Assembly (NCBI GenBank): GCA_963833605.1
Contig: CAWHYZ010000028.1
Coordinates: 62,001 to 126,000, forward strand
Source of the DNA: JAFAXD01 sp963833605
Lineage (GTDB): Bacteria > Pseudomonadota > Alphaproteobacteria > Rhizobiales > Xanthobacteraceae
Direction of reading: 5' to 3'
Length of the DNA stretch: 64,000 nt
The notes under the pieces were generated by a model. It searched no databases and was not told the DNA's origin. It saw only the letters and a list, made by a program, of their open reading frames with translations. A program made the position numbers and the translations under genes. This document shows positions 16,541-26,247 of this stretch, in pieces. Each line of letters starts with the position of its first letter. Within the stretch, counting starts at the first letter, position 1.

Positions 16541-18303
16541 CGCATTTGACCCGCGCGGAAGATCACGATCGAGACATTACGGCCGATCGCGTAGTCGACG
16601 CCATCGATCGTCGGGCCGCGCGTATAGCGCAGCCCAATGGTATCGGCGCGCTGGCCGAAGGCACGCTCCTCGCTTTTTTCCACCACCGCAAACCGGCAGC
16701 CGCCCGGATAGAGAAAATCCGCGGCACCGGCGCCGTCGACGTTGGCGGTGTCGGTGCCGACCAGGAAGATCAGGCTCGGCTCCTGGTAGCCGGCGGCCGC
16801 AACCTCGGCGTCACAGCCGACGCCCTGCAGATAGCGCGCGACCGATACCGCCGGGAACAGCGACGGCAGGCGGGGAAACGTCAATCCGAACACCGCGATC
16901 GAGATCAGGATCGAGGCGGCGGCGGCACGCAGCAGCGAATGCTCGGCACCGTCCACCTGGTAGAGCCACCACGCTCCGAACGCCAGGATCACGGCACCGG
17001 CCAGGAACGGCCACGCGCGCAGGCCAAGCTGCTGCTCGAAATAGACGTTGGCGGTGACGGCGAGCACCGCCAACACGACGGTGATCAGGAACCACCACAC
17101 GGTCCCGCGCTCGAGCCAGAGCCGGCGCGACAGCGCGTGATGATCGAGGACGCCGGCAATCAGGATCGCGATCGCCGGATAGAGCGGCAGCACGTAGTGC
17201 GGAAGCTTGGTGATCACGAGCTCGAACACGATCCAGGACGGCACCAGCCAGGCGAGCAGGAATTTGGCACCCGGCTCGCGCCAGGATTTGACCACCGCCG
17301 GTGTCGCCAGCCCGGCCAGGATCGAGCCCGGAAAGAACGTCACCCAGAACAGGACGAAATAGGTCCCGGGCGGCGCGCCGTGGGTTTCCTGCGCGCCGCC
17401 AACCTTGGCGGCGAGGTCGTGGCCGATCAACTCGGAGAAGAAGCTCAGTCCGCTGCGCGCCATGATGGCGACGAACCACGGAACGATCAGGACGAACATC
17501 CACAACAAACCCGGCAACGGTTTAAGGCGCCAGATCCAGGCGGCCGAGCGGTCGAGCATCGCGAGCGCCAAAACCGTGAGCACGACGAACATCAGGATCA
17601 GCGGACCCTTCAACAGAAAGCCGCCGGCAAGCGCCGTCCAAAAAATACCGGGGATGACCCAGGGATTGCGATACGAGGGCGTGTCCAGATAGGCGCGGCC
17701 GAGCGCGCCCATGGCGACGACACAGGTTGCAAGCAACATGGCGTCGGTCTTGGCGAGACGCGCCTCGACGCCGAGCAAAATCGACGCCGCCATCATGATG
17801 CCGGCCAGCACCGCCGCCCGGCGGGCTACGAACGCAAGGGCTGCCCAGTAGGTCAACAGCACGGCGCCGACCGCCCCGAGCAGCGAAGGGATCCGGTAGA
17901 GCGCGATCCTCGTGTGCGCGTGCGGCACCCCGGCAGCGTCGGCGAGCTTTACGCCGATCGCCTGCAGCCAATAGATGCCGACCGGTTTCTTGTAGCGGCT
18001 CTCGTCCTGGAAGCGGATGTCGACATAGTCACCGCTCTCGATCATCTGCTTGGTGGCCTGGGCGAAGCGGGCCTCGTCGCGATCGACCGGCTGGATCTGG
18101 AAAAAGCCCGGCACGAACGCGAGCAGCGCCACGACGATCAACACGGCGGCCGCGCGCGCGTGGGAGCCGACCGCAAAGTTGACGATCGCAGGAAGCCAGG
18201 GCGTGCGTGCCCATCGATCGATGCTTGCCGTTGCCAACCTGCGAGCCCGCTTCCGTTTCTCTCGATTTGGGTCAAAATTCCCAGCCAAGTGCGGCCGGAC
18301 CAT
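16537..18303 (-). CDS. GT39 glycosyltransferase, ArnT-like
   Basis: The product is about 588 residues from the ATG at 18303; the start is uncertain because no clear ribosome-binding site is visible. It has an N-terminal basic region and about 11-12 hydrophobic helices. The first periplasmic loop has VDRDEARFAQATKQMIESGDYV and YKKPVGIYWLQA, the DDE-type acidic loop and lysine site of ArnT/PMT enzymes that move a sugar from a polyprenyl phosphate to lipid A. It is coupled to a PAP2 gene and followed by a GT2 and a LABN gene. By analogy with Rhizobium RgtD/RgtE, it may glycosylate lipid A after dephosphorylation. The sugar is unknown. Confidence 0.87.
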   Translation of the reverse strand: MVRPHLAGNFDPNREKRKRARRLATASIDRWARTPWLPAIVNFAVGSHARAAAVLIVVALLAFVPGFFQIQPVDRDEARFAQATKQMIESGDYVDIRFQDESRYKKPVGIYWLQAIGVKLADAAGVPHAHTRIALYRIPSLLGAVGAVLLTYWAALAFVARRAAVLAGIMMAASILLGVEARLAKTDAMLLATCVVAMGALGRAYLDTPSYRNPWVIPGIFWTALAGGFLLKGPLILMFVVLTVLALAMLDRSAAWIWRLKPLPGLLWMFVLIVPWFVAIMARSGLSFFSELIGHDLAAKVGGAQETHGAPPGTYFVLFWVTFFPGSILAGLATPAVVKSWREPGAKFLLAWLVPSWIVFELVITKLPHYVLPLYPAIAILIAGVLDHHALSRRLWLERGTVWWFLITVVLAVLAVTANVYFEQQLGLRAWPFLAGAVILAFGAWWLYQVDGAEHSLLRAAAASILISIAVFGLTFPRLPSLFPAVSVARYLQGVGCDAEVAAAGYQEPSLIFLVGTDTANVDGAGAADFLYPGGCRFAVVEKSEERAFGQRADTIGLRYTRGPTIDGVDYAIGRNVSIVIFRAGQMR

Positions 18304-18355
18304 AGAGAATTCGGCGCCAGCCGGAAAGGCCGCGGTTCGAGGCCACATTCTCCTG

Positions 18356-18546
18356 CGTCATCCCCCGCGAGGGTCTGGCGCGCTCGCGCGACAGACCCGA
18401 AAGCGGGGGACCCAGTAATCCGGCAGCGGGTGAAATTCTCGCCCAACTGTGCCCTATCACGACGTTCAGCGGATACTGGGTCGCCCGCTTTCGGGGCACG
18501 CCATCGCGCCGCGCGCGATGACGACCCCTCGCGGGCGATGACACTG
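18356..18546. repeat. Composite inverted repeat (ACCCAGTAA / TACTGGGT type)
   Basis: A second copy of the arrangement at 10447-10604. The left unit runs from TCATCCCCCGCGAGGG to GGGGGACCCAGTAATCC and the right unit from GATACTGGGTCGCCCGC to CGGGCGATGAC. It lies between pbpC and the GT39 operon, in non-coding DNA. Confidence 0.65.
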
Positions 18547-18576
18547 TGGGGCGGCTGAACCCTACTCCGCCGGCCC

Positions 18577-20775
18577 CTACTCCACCCGCACCATCACGCT
18601 GTCGGTGGCGCCGGTCGCATCCATGACGGTGACGCGCAAAAAGCCCGGCCCGTCCGGCGCGACGAATACGCTCCGCTTGTCGGTGGTGACGACCGGGGCA
18701 CCGTTGACCAGAACGGTGAGCGGCTGGGTGCCGCCGGCGATCTTGACGGCGACCGGGTCGAGTTTCGTGCCCGACGCGAGATCGAGCTTCGCGCCGTTGG
18801 GCGGAAACAGAATGCGCACCGGCCGGTCGACCGCGGTGGCGACGCCCTCCGGCCGGAATCGCTGCAGCGGGACCGGCAGTTTGGCGGTGCTGGCGAAGAT
18901 CGCATTCTTGGGTGCATGCGGCAGCGGCGCCGGCATCTTGCCGCTGCGCGCGAACGCCTCGAACAGGATCGGCGCCGCGGCGCTGCGTCCAATCAGTCCC
19001 GGGGTCGGCGCGCCGTCGGGCCGGCCGACCCAAACCCCGATGGTGCGCTTGCCGTCGAAGCCGACCGCCCAGGCGTCGCGATAGCCGTAGCTGGTGCCGG
19101 TCTTGAACGCGATGCGCCCGCCGGCGGCGTTCTCCGGCGGCGGCGCGCCGAGCAGAATGTTGGCCACGTACCAGGCGGCAACCGGATCCAACAACCGGCG
19201 CGGCGGTGTCGGCGCATCGGTGCGCCGATCGCTGAGCGCGAGCGTCGTGCCGCCGCGCGCAAGGCCGGCATAGAGGGCAACGAGATCGCTGAGCCTGATG
19301 CCGACGCCGCCCAGCCCCATGGCCAGCCCGGGAACTTCGCCGCTCGGCAGCACCAGCGGCGCGCCGGCCTGGGTGAGGCGCGCCGTGAGCCGGCTTGAAC
19401 CGATCTTGTCGAGCACCGCCACCGCCGGAACGTTGAGCGAAAGCTGGAGCGCGCGGCGAACCGTGATCGTGCCCTGGAACTTGAGGTCGAAATTCTCCGG
19501 CGCGTAGCTGCCGTAGCGCGCCGGGCGATCGTCGATCAGGGTCTCGGGATGGATGAAGCCGTCCTCGAAGCCGATGCCATAGATAAAAGGTTTCAGCGTC
19601 GAGCCGGGCGAGCGCAGTGCTTGCGTCATATCAACATGACCGGCGCGACGCGCGTCGAAATAGTCGGCGGAGGCGACTTTCGCCAGAATCTCGCCGGTCG
19701 CATGATCGACCGCGAGGATGGCGACTGAAACATCGGGCCCAAGCGCATGTACCCGCGCGCGCGCCAGAGCTTCGAGGCTCTTCTGCCAGACCGCGTCGAT
19801 GGTGAGCTGATGCACGCGCGTATCGGGCGCCTGCGCCACCGCCTGCTCGGCGGCGATCGGCGCCAGCATGGGCATGGGCGTGCGCGCGGCCGGAACCGGC
19901 TCGGCCTTGGCACGCGCGATTTCGCTTTCAGGCAGGAGGCCGGCGACGCGATCGAGCACGCGGTCGCGGGCGATGCGCGCGGCGTGCTGGGAGCGGTCCG
20001 GCCGGCGCGCTTCCGGCGACTGCGGCAGCGCCACCAGCAGCGCTGCTTCACCGAGCGTGAGCCGGCGCGGCTCCTTGCCGAAGTAGGCAAGCGAGGCGGC
20101 GCGCACGCCCTCGATATTGCCGCCGAACGGCGCGATGCCGAGGTAGAGCGCGATGATGTCGTCCTTGCCGAGCGCGCGCTCGATTTCGACCGCGCGCACG
20201 ATCTGGCGCAGCTTGCCCGCAAAAGTGCGCGGGCGCGGCTCGAGCAGGCGCGCGACCTGCATGGTCAAGGTCGACCCGCCGGAGATCGGTCGCCCGTTGA
20301 TGATGAACTGCACGCTGGCGCGGGCGAGCGCCAGCGGATCGATGCCGGCATGGCGGCGGAAGCGCCGGTCCTCGTAGGCGAACAACAAATCGAGATAGCG
20401 CGGATCGACCTCGTCGGCGCGCGCCGGCAGGCGCCAGCGGCCGTCACTCGTTGCGAACGGCCGCAGCAGGCGGCCTTCGCGATCGAGCACGAGGATGGAA
20501 TATTCCAGTTCCTTGCCGAGTGGAGCGGGCCCGAGCGAGATGATGAAGGCGGTGGTGACCGCAAACATCAACACGATGGCTGCTGTGATCGCGCTCAAGA
20601 TGATCCGCAACCTCCTACCTCTCCCCGCTTGCGGGGAGAGGTCGACGCGCGCAGCGCGTCGGGTGAGGGGGAGTTTCGATGCGCTCAGGCGGTGGAGCAG
20701 CCCCCTCACCCCGACCCTCTCCCCGCAAGCGGGGAGAGGGAGCGCGCCGTGCCGATTTGCGCGTCTATCGCTCAT
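18577..20775 (-). CDS. pbpC: Penicillin-binding protein 1C
   Basis: A bifunctional class A-type PBP. After one N-terminal membrane helix comes a GT51 transglycosylase domain (EDRRFRRHAGID with the catalytic Glu; GGSTLTMQ), then a transpeptidase domain with SPGSTLKPF (active Ser), SLN, and KTGTSYGYRDAW. A BiPBP_C domain is at the end. The length is 732 residues from the ATG at 20775. However, residues of about 10-53 are encoded by the repeat at 20618-20740 (for example LPACGERVGVRG). The true start may be a TTG at 20610 or 20598, just after AGGTAGGAGG. It follows the alpha-2-macroglobulin gene by 16 bases, the classical yfhM-pbpC pair. Confidence 0.93.
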   Translation of the reverse strand: MSDRRANRHGALPLPACGERVGVRGLLHRLSASKLPLTRRAARVDLSPQAGRGRRLRIILSAITAAIVLMFAVTTAFIISLGPAPLGKELEYSILVLDREGRLLRPFATSDGRWRLPARADEVDPRYLDLLFAYEDRRFRRHAGIDPLALARASVQFIINGRPISGGSTLTMQVARLLEPRPRTFAGKLRQIVRAVEIERALGKDDIIALYLGIAPFGGNIEGVRAASLAYFGKEPRRLTLGEAALLVALPQSPEARRPDRSQHAARIARDRVLDRVAGLLPESEIARAKAEPVPAARTPMPMLAPIAAEQAVAQAPDTRVHQLTIDAVWQKSLEALARARVHALGPDVSVAILAVDHATGEILAKVASADYFDARRAGHVDMTQALRSPGSTLKPFIYGIGFEDGFIHPETLIDDRPARYGSYAPENFDLKFQGTITVRRALQLSLNVPAVAVLDKIGSSRLTARLTQAGAPLVLPSGEVPGLAMGLGGVGIRLSDLVALYAGLARGGTTLALSDRRTDAPTPPRRLLDPVAAWYVANILLGAPPPENAAGGRIAFKTGTSYGYRDAWAVGFDGKRTIGVWVGRPDGAPTPGLIGRSAAAPILFEAFARSGKMPAPLPHAPKNAIFASTAKLPVPLQRFRPEGVATAVDRPVRILFPPNGAKLDLASGTKLDPVAVKIAGGTQPLTVLVNGAPVVTTDKRSVFVAPDGPGFLRVTVMDATGATDSVMVRVE
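20618..20740. repeat. Double hairpin repeat inside the 5' end of the pbpC frame
   Basis: Hairpins CCTCTCCCCGCTTGCGGGGAGAGG (20618-20641) and its partner (20715-20740) flank GGGTGAGGGGG and CCCCCTCACCCC blocks. The same element is at 15518-15664. It remains open in the pbpC reading frame, so it could be translated as a low-value leader or be untranslated, depending on the true start. Confidence 0.75.
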
Positions 20776-20791
20776 TCGCGCAACTGCTCTC

Positions 20792-23700
20792 TCACTTCGT
20801 CACTTCGACCGAACCGGTGGCGGTGCGGCCGTAGCGATCCGGGCGATACATATCCTCCACATAGGCTTGCGGCAGCACATAGCGGCCGGGCGACACCGCG
20901 CGCACCACATAAGCGACGCTGAACACCGCCGGGCTCGCGCCGGTGCGATCGAACGCGGCGCCAAAATGATCGTCGCGGAACTCGGCGTGCACCGGTTCGG
21001 CGGCGTCCTGGATCCAGGCGAGCATTCCCGTGTCGCCCGAGGAGACGAGGTTGGGGTTGTCGATCTCAAAGCCCGCCGGCAGATAGTCGGCGACCAGCAC
21101 GCGGCCATATTGCGGCTTGCCCTCGGTGATCTTGAGCACCACCACGAGCCGCGTGTTCTGATTGACCTTCGCGGCGTCGACCGGCTCGCCGGCGAGCGTG
21201 TAGTAGTTGCGCTCGATCTTGAAGTCCTTCTCGGCCGGCGGCTCCGGCACAATCGGTGCGCCGTTGACCGACACCACCGCCTGCAGGGGGCGTTCGCCGG
21301 TATTCTCGATCTGCAGCGGGCTCGCAAGATCGGCCGGCCGGTAGGTGCGATAGAGCGGCTTCTGACGCGGCTCGCCCGCAACCCGCAGCGAGATCTTCGC
21401 CTCCTTCTCGAGCGCGCGTGCGGCAAGCGCCATCCAGGCATTCTCCTGGGTCGAGGTGTAGATCGTGGCGGCGCGCGAACTTTCGACCCGCGCAACCGCA
21501 CTCATGATGGTCGCTTGCGATGCGCCGTTTTCGGCCGCCAACGTCACGACCGCAGCCGCATCGCGCAGACTGGTGCCGTAGTCGGGGCGGCCATATTCGG
21601 CAGCCGACGGCGGCGTCAGCGATTTGATCGCCGCCGCGTAGACCCGGTCGGCGCGGGCGCGATCGCCCATCATGGCAAGCGCGGCCGCGACCTGGGCGAA
21701 TGCCACCGGCGTCGACAGGTTGTCGAGCTGGGTATCGGCGAGGTAGCGCAGGTCGCCCACCGGCGCGATGCCGTTGCGCGCCAGCACGTAGAGCGCATAG
21801 GCGAGATCGATGCCGCCGTTCTTCTTCGGCTCGGGCGCATTGACGGCAAAGTTGCGCAGGCGATCGAGCGCGAGCTTGAACGCCACATCGGGCACCGCAA
21901 AGCCGCGCTCGCGCGCCCGCGTCAGGAAGTCGGTGACGTAAGCGTCGAGCCACGCATCGTCGCCGCCGACCGACCAGAGGCCGAACGATCCGTTCGATCC
22001 CTGGCGCGCGAGCAGGCGCTCGATAGCATCGCGGATACGCTGATCGACGCCGGTGTCGATGGCAACGCGCGCCCCTGCGGCAAGCTCGTTGACATAAAGA
22101 AGCGGCAGCGCGCGGCTGGTGATCTGCTCCGAGCAGCCGAACGGATAGCGGTCGAGCGCCTGCAGAATGGTGGCGGCGTCGAGCGCTGTCGATGGCCCGA
22201 TCGAGACCGACACGCTGCCGGTGCCCGCGACCAGATCGGCGAACAGATCGTTGGAGAGCGTAAAGCTTTCGCCGGGCGCGATCGGCCGCACGGTCCGGCG
22301 CGCCAGAATGAGCGTCGCCGGCTTGGTGGTGAGCGCGTAGCTGCGTTCGAGCGCAAAGCCGCCGGGGCCCGTGATCGCGACCTTGATGGCGGCGGTGCCG
22401 GTGCCCGATGCCGTGAGCGGAACCGCAAACGTCTGGCGCTGCTTGGCGGCAAGCCGCACGGTCTGATCGCCGCCGGCGGCCGCGAGCGGGGCGTCGGCGC
22501 GCACGCCGATGCGATAATCTCCCGGCGCGCCTTCCACGTTGTCGATCTCGAGCTGCATGTTGCCGCGATCGCCGACCAGCAGGAACCGCGGCAACGTCGC
22601 GGTGAGCACTACCGGGTCGCGCACCGTCACGTCACCGACCGCACGGCCGACTTTGCTCTTCGACCAGGCGATCGCCATCACGCGCACGGTGCCGGCAAAT
22701 TCCGGAATATCGAAACTGACCTCGGCGGTGCCGTCGGCGCCGATCGTGACCACGCCCGAGTAGAGCGCGACCAATGGCTGCGTCGGCGGCGGCGCCTGCA
22801 GCTCGCCGGACTGGTCGCCGCCGGTGCGGATCTGTCCGCGCGCGCCCTGCATGCCGTCGATCAGTTGGCCGTAGAGGTCGCGAATGTCGGCGGCGAGCCG
22901 ACGCTGACCATAATAATAGTCGTCCGGTGCCGGCGGTTTGTAGTTGGTGAGATTGAGAATGCCGACATCGACGGCGGCGACGACGATGCGCGCCTCTTCG
23001 CCTGCGAGATTGCCGAGCCGGACCGGAATACGTAGCGTCGTGTTGGGCCGCAGCAGCTGCGGCAGTTTGAGATCGACCGCGATGGTCTTGCCGGCGCGGT
23101 CGATGGGGAACCATTTGAGCCCGATGGCGCGGCTCGGCATGCGTCCCGCCGCAACGTCGAGCGGCCGGCGCAAGGTCGCGACCACATAGGCGCCGCTGCC
23201 CCAGTCCGTGCCGACATTGAGGGCGACCTGGTTGGCGCCCTCGCGCACGTCGAGGCGGCGCGTTGCCAGCAGCCGGTCACCAAAGACATTGACGGTGACG
23301 TTGCCAGCCGCCGGCGCCGTGAACGAGACGGTGAGCGGCTCGCCTGGCCGGTACTCGGGTTTGTCGAGGGCGATCTCGAGCAGGTCGGGCGTGTCAGACC
23401 CCTCCTCCGCGTAGAAGCCGGCATCGAAGCTGACGGTCGTGGTGGGGCCGTCCTGGTCGGCGCTGGTCACATCGAGCCGATAGCGGCCCCAGGTGATAGG
23501 CAGCGCGATGCGTCCCGGCTTGTCGGCGGCCACATCGAGCACACCGTCGGCGACGCGTGACGTGCGCTTGACCGGTTCGTATTGCCAGGACCCGTTCTGG
23601 CGATACCACTGGTAGCTCGACTCGACCTTCAGGAGCTCGTAGCGCAGACCTTTGCGCGCCAACGTCTTGCCATCGGGAGCCACCAGCACAACGTCGAAGG

Positions 23701-25990
23701 TCGCGTTCTCGCCCTCGCGCAGCGCACGGCCGGCGAACAGCGGCTTGACGCCGACCATGGCGGCGGTCGGCGCGACCGCCAGCGTGAGCTTGCGCTCGAC
23801 TGCGCGTCCGCCGCTTTCGGCCATGCGCACCACAACGGTTGCTTCCAGGGGTCGCGTCGTATCGGGCAACTTGTCGAGCGCGATCGCGAACGAGGCCTTG
23901 CCGCTGGAATCGGTCGCCGGCAGATCCTCGAGCGGCTTCTCGGTTGCGGCCGCTTCTTCGTCTTTCTCGGCAGCGCCGAACTGATAGCCCGCAAAGCCGG
24001 GACGGCCGGTGACCGGCCTGACCTTGAGTTCGCCCGCGAGTTCGAGCGCCGATGTCGGCGCGCCATAGAGGTAGCGGCCGTCGACCGTGACGGTGGCCGG
24101 CTCGGCCTTGCTGATGCGGCTCGCCGTGGTGGCGAGATCAAACTCGATGCGATCCGGGATGTAGTCTTCGACCAGGAACGTGGCCTCGCCGATGCTCGGC
24201 CGTTTCGGGTCCGTATAGGCGCGCACGCGCCAGGTTCCGGTGCTCGCGGTCGGCGCGATCGCCACGTCGAGGTTGCGGCCGCCGAGACCCTGATCGGCGA
24301 CGAGCGCGCGCCGGTACTCGACCCCGTCAGGGCGCTCGACCACCATCGTGAGCGGCACGCCGGCAGCGGCCACGTCCTTGCCGTCGCGCAGCAGAGTCGT
24401 GACGTGCACGGTCTCGCCGGTGCGATAGACGCCGCGCTCGGTCACAACGAACGCGTCGAGGCCTTCCGGGGCCTGGCGGCCGGCGACGCCGCGGTCGGAG
24501 AGATCGAACGCCGGCCCGCCGAGATTGAGAAACGCGTAGTCGCCGCGCGGATCGGCCGCGACCAGCAGCGCCGGCGCGAAGCCGCCCTCCCCGCGCGCCA
24601 GCCCGCGCTCGAACAACGCATAGCCGTTGGCGTCGGTCTTACGGGTCGCCAGCACCTCGTTGTTGCGGGCGACGAGCCGCACCTCGGCGTCGCCGCGGGC
24701 CGCGGCGCTCGCGAGCGAGTTCACGAACACATGCACGCCGTCGTTGGCCGAATAGGCGGTGAGCCCGAGGTCGGAGACGATGAACCACTGGGTCGCCAGC
24801 GGCTCATAGGTTTCGGTCTGCGCGCCGGAGGCCTTGGCCGACATCAGATAAATGCCGGGTGCAAGATCGCCGACCGCCTGATCAACCGGAAACGCCGTGG
24901 TGACTTCGGCGTTGAGTTGCTGCTCGACCTTGAGCTCGCCGGTCCAGACATTGGCGCCACGCTCGCTCGCGATCTGCTCGAACTCGTAAGGCCGCAGATT
25001 GGTCTGGAAGTCCTCGCGCCGGATGGTGTCGAGCAGGTTGCGATCGCCGATCCGATAGATCGCGATCTTCACGCTCGTCGTGTTGACGCTGACCACCGGG
25101 ATGCCGCGCTGGCCGGTACGCGGCAGCACATAGGCTTTGCCGACGAAGCGCGCAAACGGCGTACGGTCGCGCACATAGATGTTGAAATCGGCGGCGCCGC
25201 TCAGGCTTTCCTTCACAACCGACGGCAGGCCGGCGCGCAGCGCGATCGCATAATGCTCGCCATGGCGGAGGCCCTCGACGCACAGCTGCTTGTCATCAAC
25301 CGTGAGCGCGGGCTTGTCCTGGCCGGCGACGGTGACGAATGGGGAGAAATCCGTGCGCCGACCCGGCAGCGACTCGGAGAACTGAAAGCAGGCGCGGGGC
25401 GAAGCGGCATCGGAATCGACCGAATAGTCGAGCAGACGAAAGCCGTGGTCCTGACGCATCTTCTCGTAGTGGAGACGCACATCGGCGACCTCGCGCAAAT
25501 CGAGGGAGAGGCGCAGCGTATCGAGCGCCGGCCGCCACAGCTTGCGCTCCGCGAAGGTGCGGCTGAGCACGACGAGGCTGTCGGCCTCCTCGTTGCGGTT
25601 GGCGGCACGCTGATACGCGATATAGGCCGTGGCCGACGCGCGCTCGAACCAGGCGGTCCGCTCACGATCGTCCGTCGGCAAGATCCGCAAGCTGGTGCGG
25701 GCGAGACGCAGCCAGCTCGAACTCTCGTTGGGCGCCAGGGTGGCGATCTGCCCCAGCACCTGGATGGCGGCGCGGTAGTCGGCGCGCCCGAGCGCGGCAT
25801 CGGCATCGCGCCGTAGCGTTGCGATCGGCTTGGTGATCGTGCCGGCGTCAGCTTTGACCTGCGCTTCGAGCTTGATGGCGCCGTCGGCGAGGTCGGCGCG
25901 CTGGAACGGCTTATCGGCGGCGAATGTCGGGGCGAGCGCAGCGAGCACGAGCGGCACGGCCAACAGGCCGGCGCGCAGAGCGGCGAGCAT
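20792..25990 (-). CDS. yfhM: Bacterial alpha-2-macroglobulin (periplasmic protease trap)
   Basis: This 1732-residue protein starts after a strong AGGGAGG site. A signal peptide covers about residues 1-24. Then come the macroglobulin beta-sandwich domains, the bait region, and the thioester motif C-S-E-Q with Cys at residue 1286 (in YPFGCSEQ). A terpenoid-toroid alpha/alpha domain and the C-terminal receptor-like domain follow. The family traps foreign proteases and is paired with PBP1C, which repairs the wall. Unlike the E. coli protein there is no lipobox Cys after the signal peptide, so this version is probably soluble in the periplasm. The order with pbpC is the usual one. Confidence 0.94.
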   Translation of the reverse strand: MLAALRAGLLAVPLVLAALAPTFAADKPFQRADLADGAIKLEAQVKADAGTITKPIATLRRDADAALGRADYRAAIQVLGQIATLAPNESSSWLRLARTSLRILPTDDRERTAWFERASATAYIAYQRAANRNEEADSLVVLSRTFAERKLWRPALDTLRLSLDLREVADVRLHYEKMRQDHGFRLLDYSVDSDAASPRACFQFSESLPGRRTDFSPFVTVAGQDKPALTVDDKQLCVEGLRHGEHYAIALRAGLPSVVKESLSGAADFNIYVRDRTPFARFVGKAYVLPRTGQRGIPVVSVNTTSVKIAIYRIGDRNLLDTIRREDFQTNLRPYEFEQIASERGANVWTGELKVEQQLNAEVTTAFPVDQAVGDLAPGIYLMSAKASGAQTETYEPLATQWFIVSDLGLTAYSANDGVHVFVNSLASAAARGDAEVRLVARNNEVLATRKTDANGYALFERGLARGEGGFAPALLVAADPRGDYAFLNLGGPAFDLSDRGVAGRQAPEGLDAFVVTERGVYRTGETVHVTTLLRDGKDVAAAGVPLTMVVERPDGVEYRRALVADQGLGGRNLDVAIAPTASTGTWRVRAYTDPKRPSIGEATFLVEDYIPDRIEFDLATTASRISKAEPATVTVDGRYLYGAPTSALELAGELKVRPVTGRPGFAGYQFGAAEKDEEAAATEKPLEDLPATDSSGKASFAIALDKLPDTTRPLEATVVVRMAESGGRAVERKLTLAVAPTAAMVGVKPLFAGRALREGENATFDVVLVAPDGKTLARKGLRYELLKVESSYQWYRQNGSWQYEPVKRTSRVADGVLDVAADKPGRIALPITWGRYRLDVTSADQDGPTTTVSFDAGFYAEEGSDTPDLLEIALDKPEYRPGEPLTVSFTAPAAGNVTVNVFGDRLLATRRLDVREGANQVALNVGTDWGSGAYVVATLRRPLDVAAGRMPSRAIGLKWFPIDRAGKTIAVDLKLPQLLRPNTTLRIPVRLGNLAGEEARIVVAAVDVGILNLTNYKPPAPDDYYYGQRRLAADIRDLYGQLIDGMQGARGQIRTGGDQSGELQAPPPTQPLVALYSGVVTIGADGTAEVSFDIPEFAGTVRVMAIAWSKSKVGRAVGDVTVRDPVVLTATLPRFLLVGDRGNMQLEIDNVEGAPGDYRIGVRADAPLAAAGGDQTVRLAAKQRQTFAVPLTASGTGTAAIKVAITGPGGFALERSYALTTKPATLILARRTVRPIAPGESFTLSNDLFADLVAGTGSVSVSIGPSTALDAATILQALDRYPFGCSEQITSRALPLLYVNELAAGARVAIDTGVDQRIRDAIERLLARQGSNGSFGLWSVGGDDAWLDAYVTDFLTRARERGFAVPDVAFKLALDRLRNFAVNAPEPKKNGGIDLAYALYVLARNGIAPVGDLRYLADTQLDNLSTPVAFAQVAAALAMMGDRARADRVYAAAIKSLTPPSAAEYGRPDYGTSLRDAAAVVTLAAENGASQATIMSAVARVESSRAATIYTSTQENAWMALAARALEKEAKISLRVAGEPRQKPLYRTYRPADLASPLQIENTGERPLQAVVSVNGAPIVPEPPAEKDFKIERNYYTLAGEPVDAAKVNQNTRLVVVLKITEGKPQYGRVLVADYLPAGFEIDNPNLVSSGDTGMLAWIQDAAEPVHAEFRDDHFGAAFDRTGASPAVFSVAYVVRAVSPGRYVLPQAYVEDMYRPDRYGRTATGSVEVTK

Positions 25991-26247
25991 CGGTAGCCTC
26001 CCTGATCAAGGCAGCCCATCCACCCCAGGTCAGTGGAGGGCAGCAACGTGTCGAGTGTTTGACGCGCGTCGAACCGGCTGGTTCAACACGACCAGATCAT
26101 GTCGCATCAGAAATGACCTCAGCAGATGCGCACAAGACACCGTCAACATTCGGTTTTTCGGTCCAACGAACAAAGCCTGCGTGGCCTGACGGACGGCGCC
26201 GTGGCCGCCACATCCGTTAATGCGGCGCCGAGCGTTTAAGGCCTGTG

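Noticed and set aside
16534..18558. 674-codon plus-strand frame opposite the GT39 gene
   Set aside because: It is antisense to a membrane transferase with clear motifs. The product is an extremely polar, repetitive RDQ/HDE-rich translation.
20495..25816. Very long plus-strand open frames (846 and 744 codons) over the alpha-2-macroglobulin region
   Set aside because: They are antisense shadows of a clear gene, caused by high-GC codon bias. Their translations are rich in Arg/His/Gln/Gly and have no domain.
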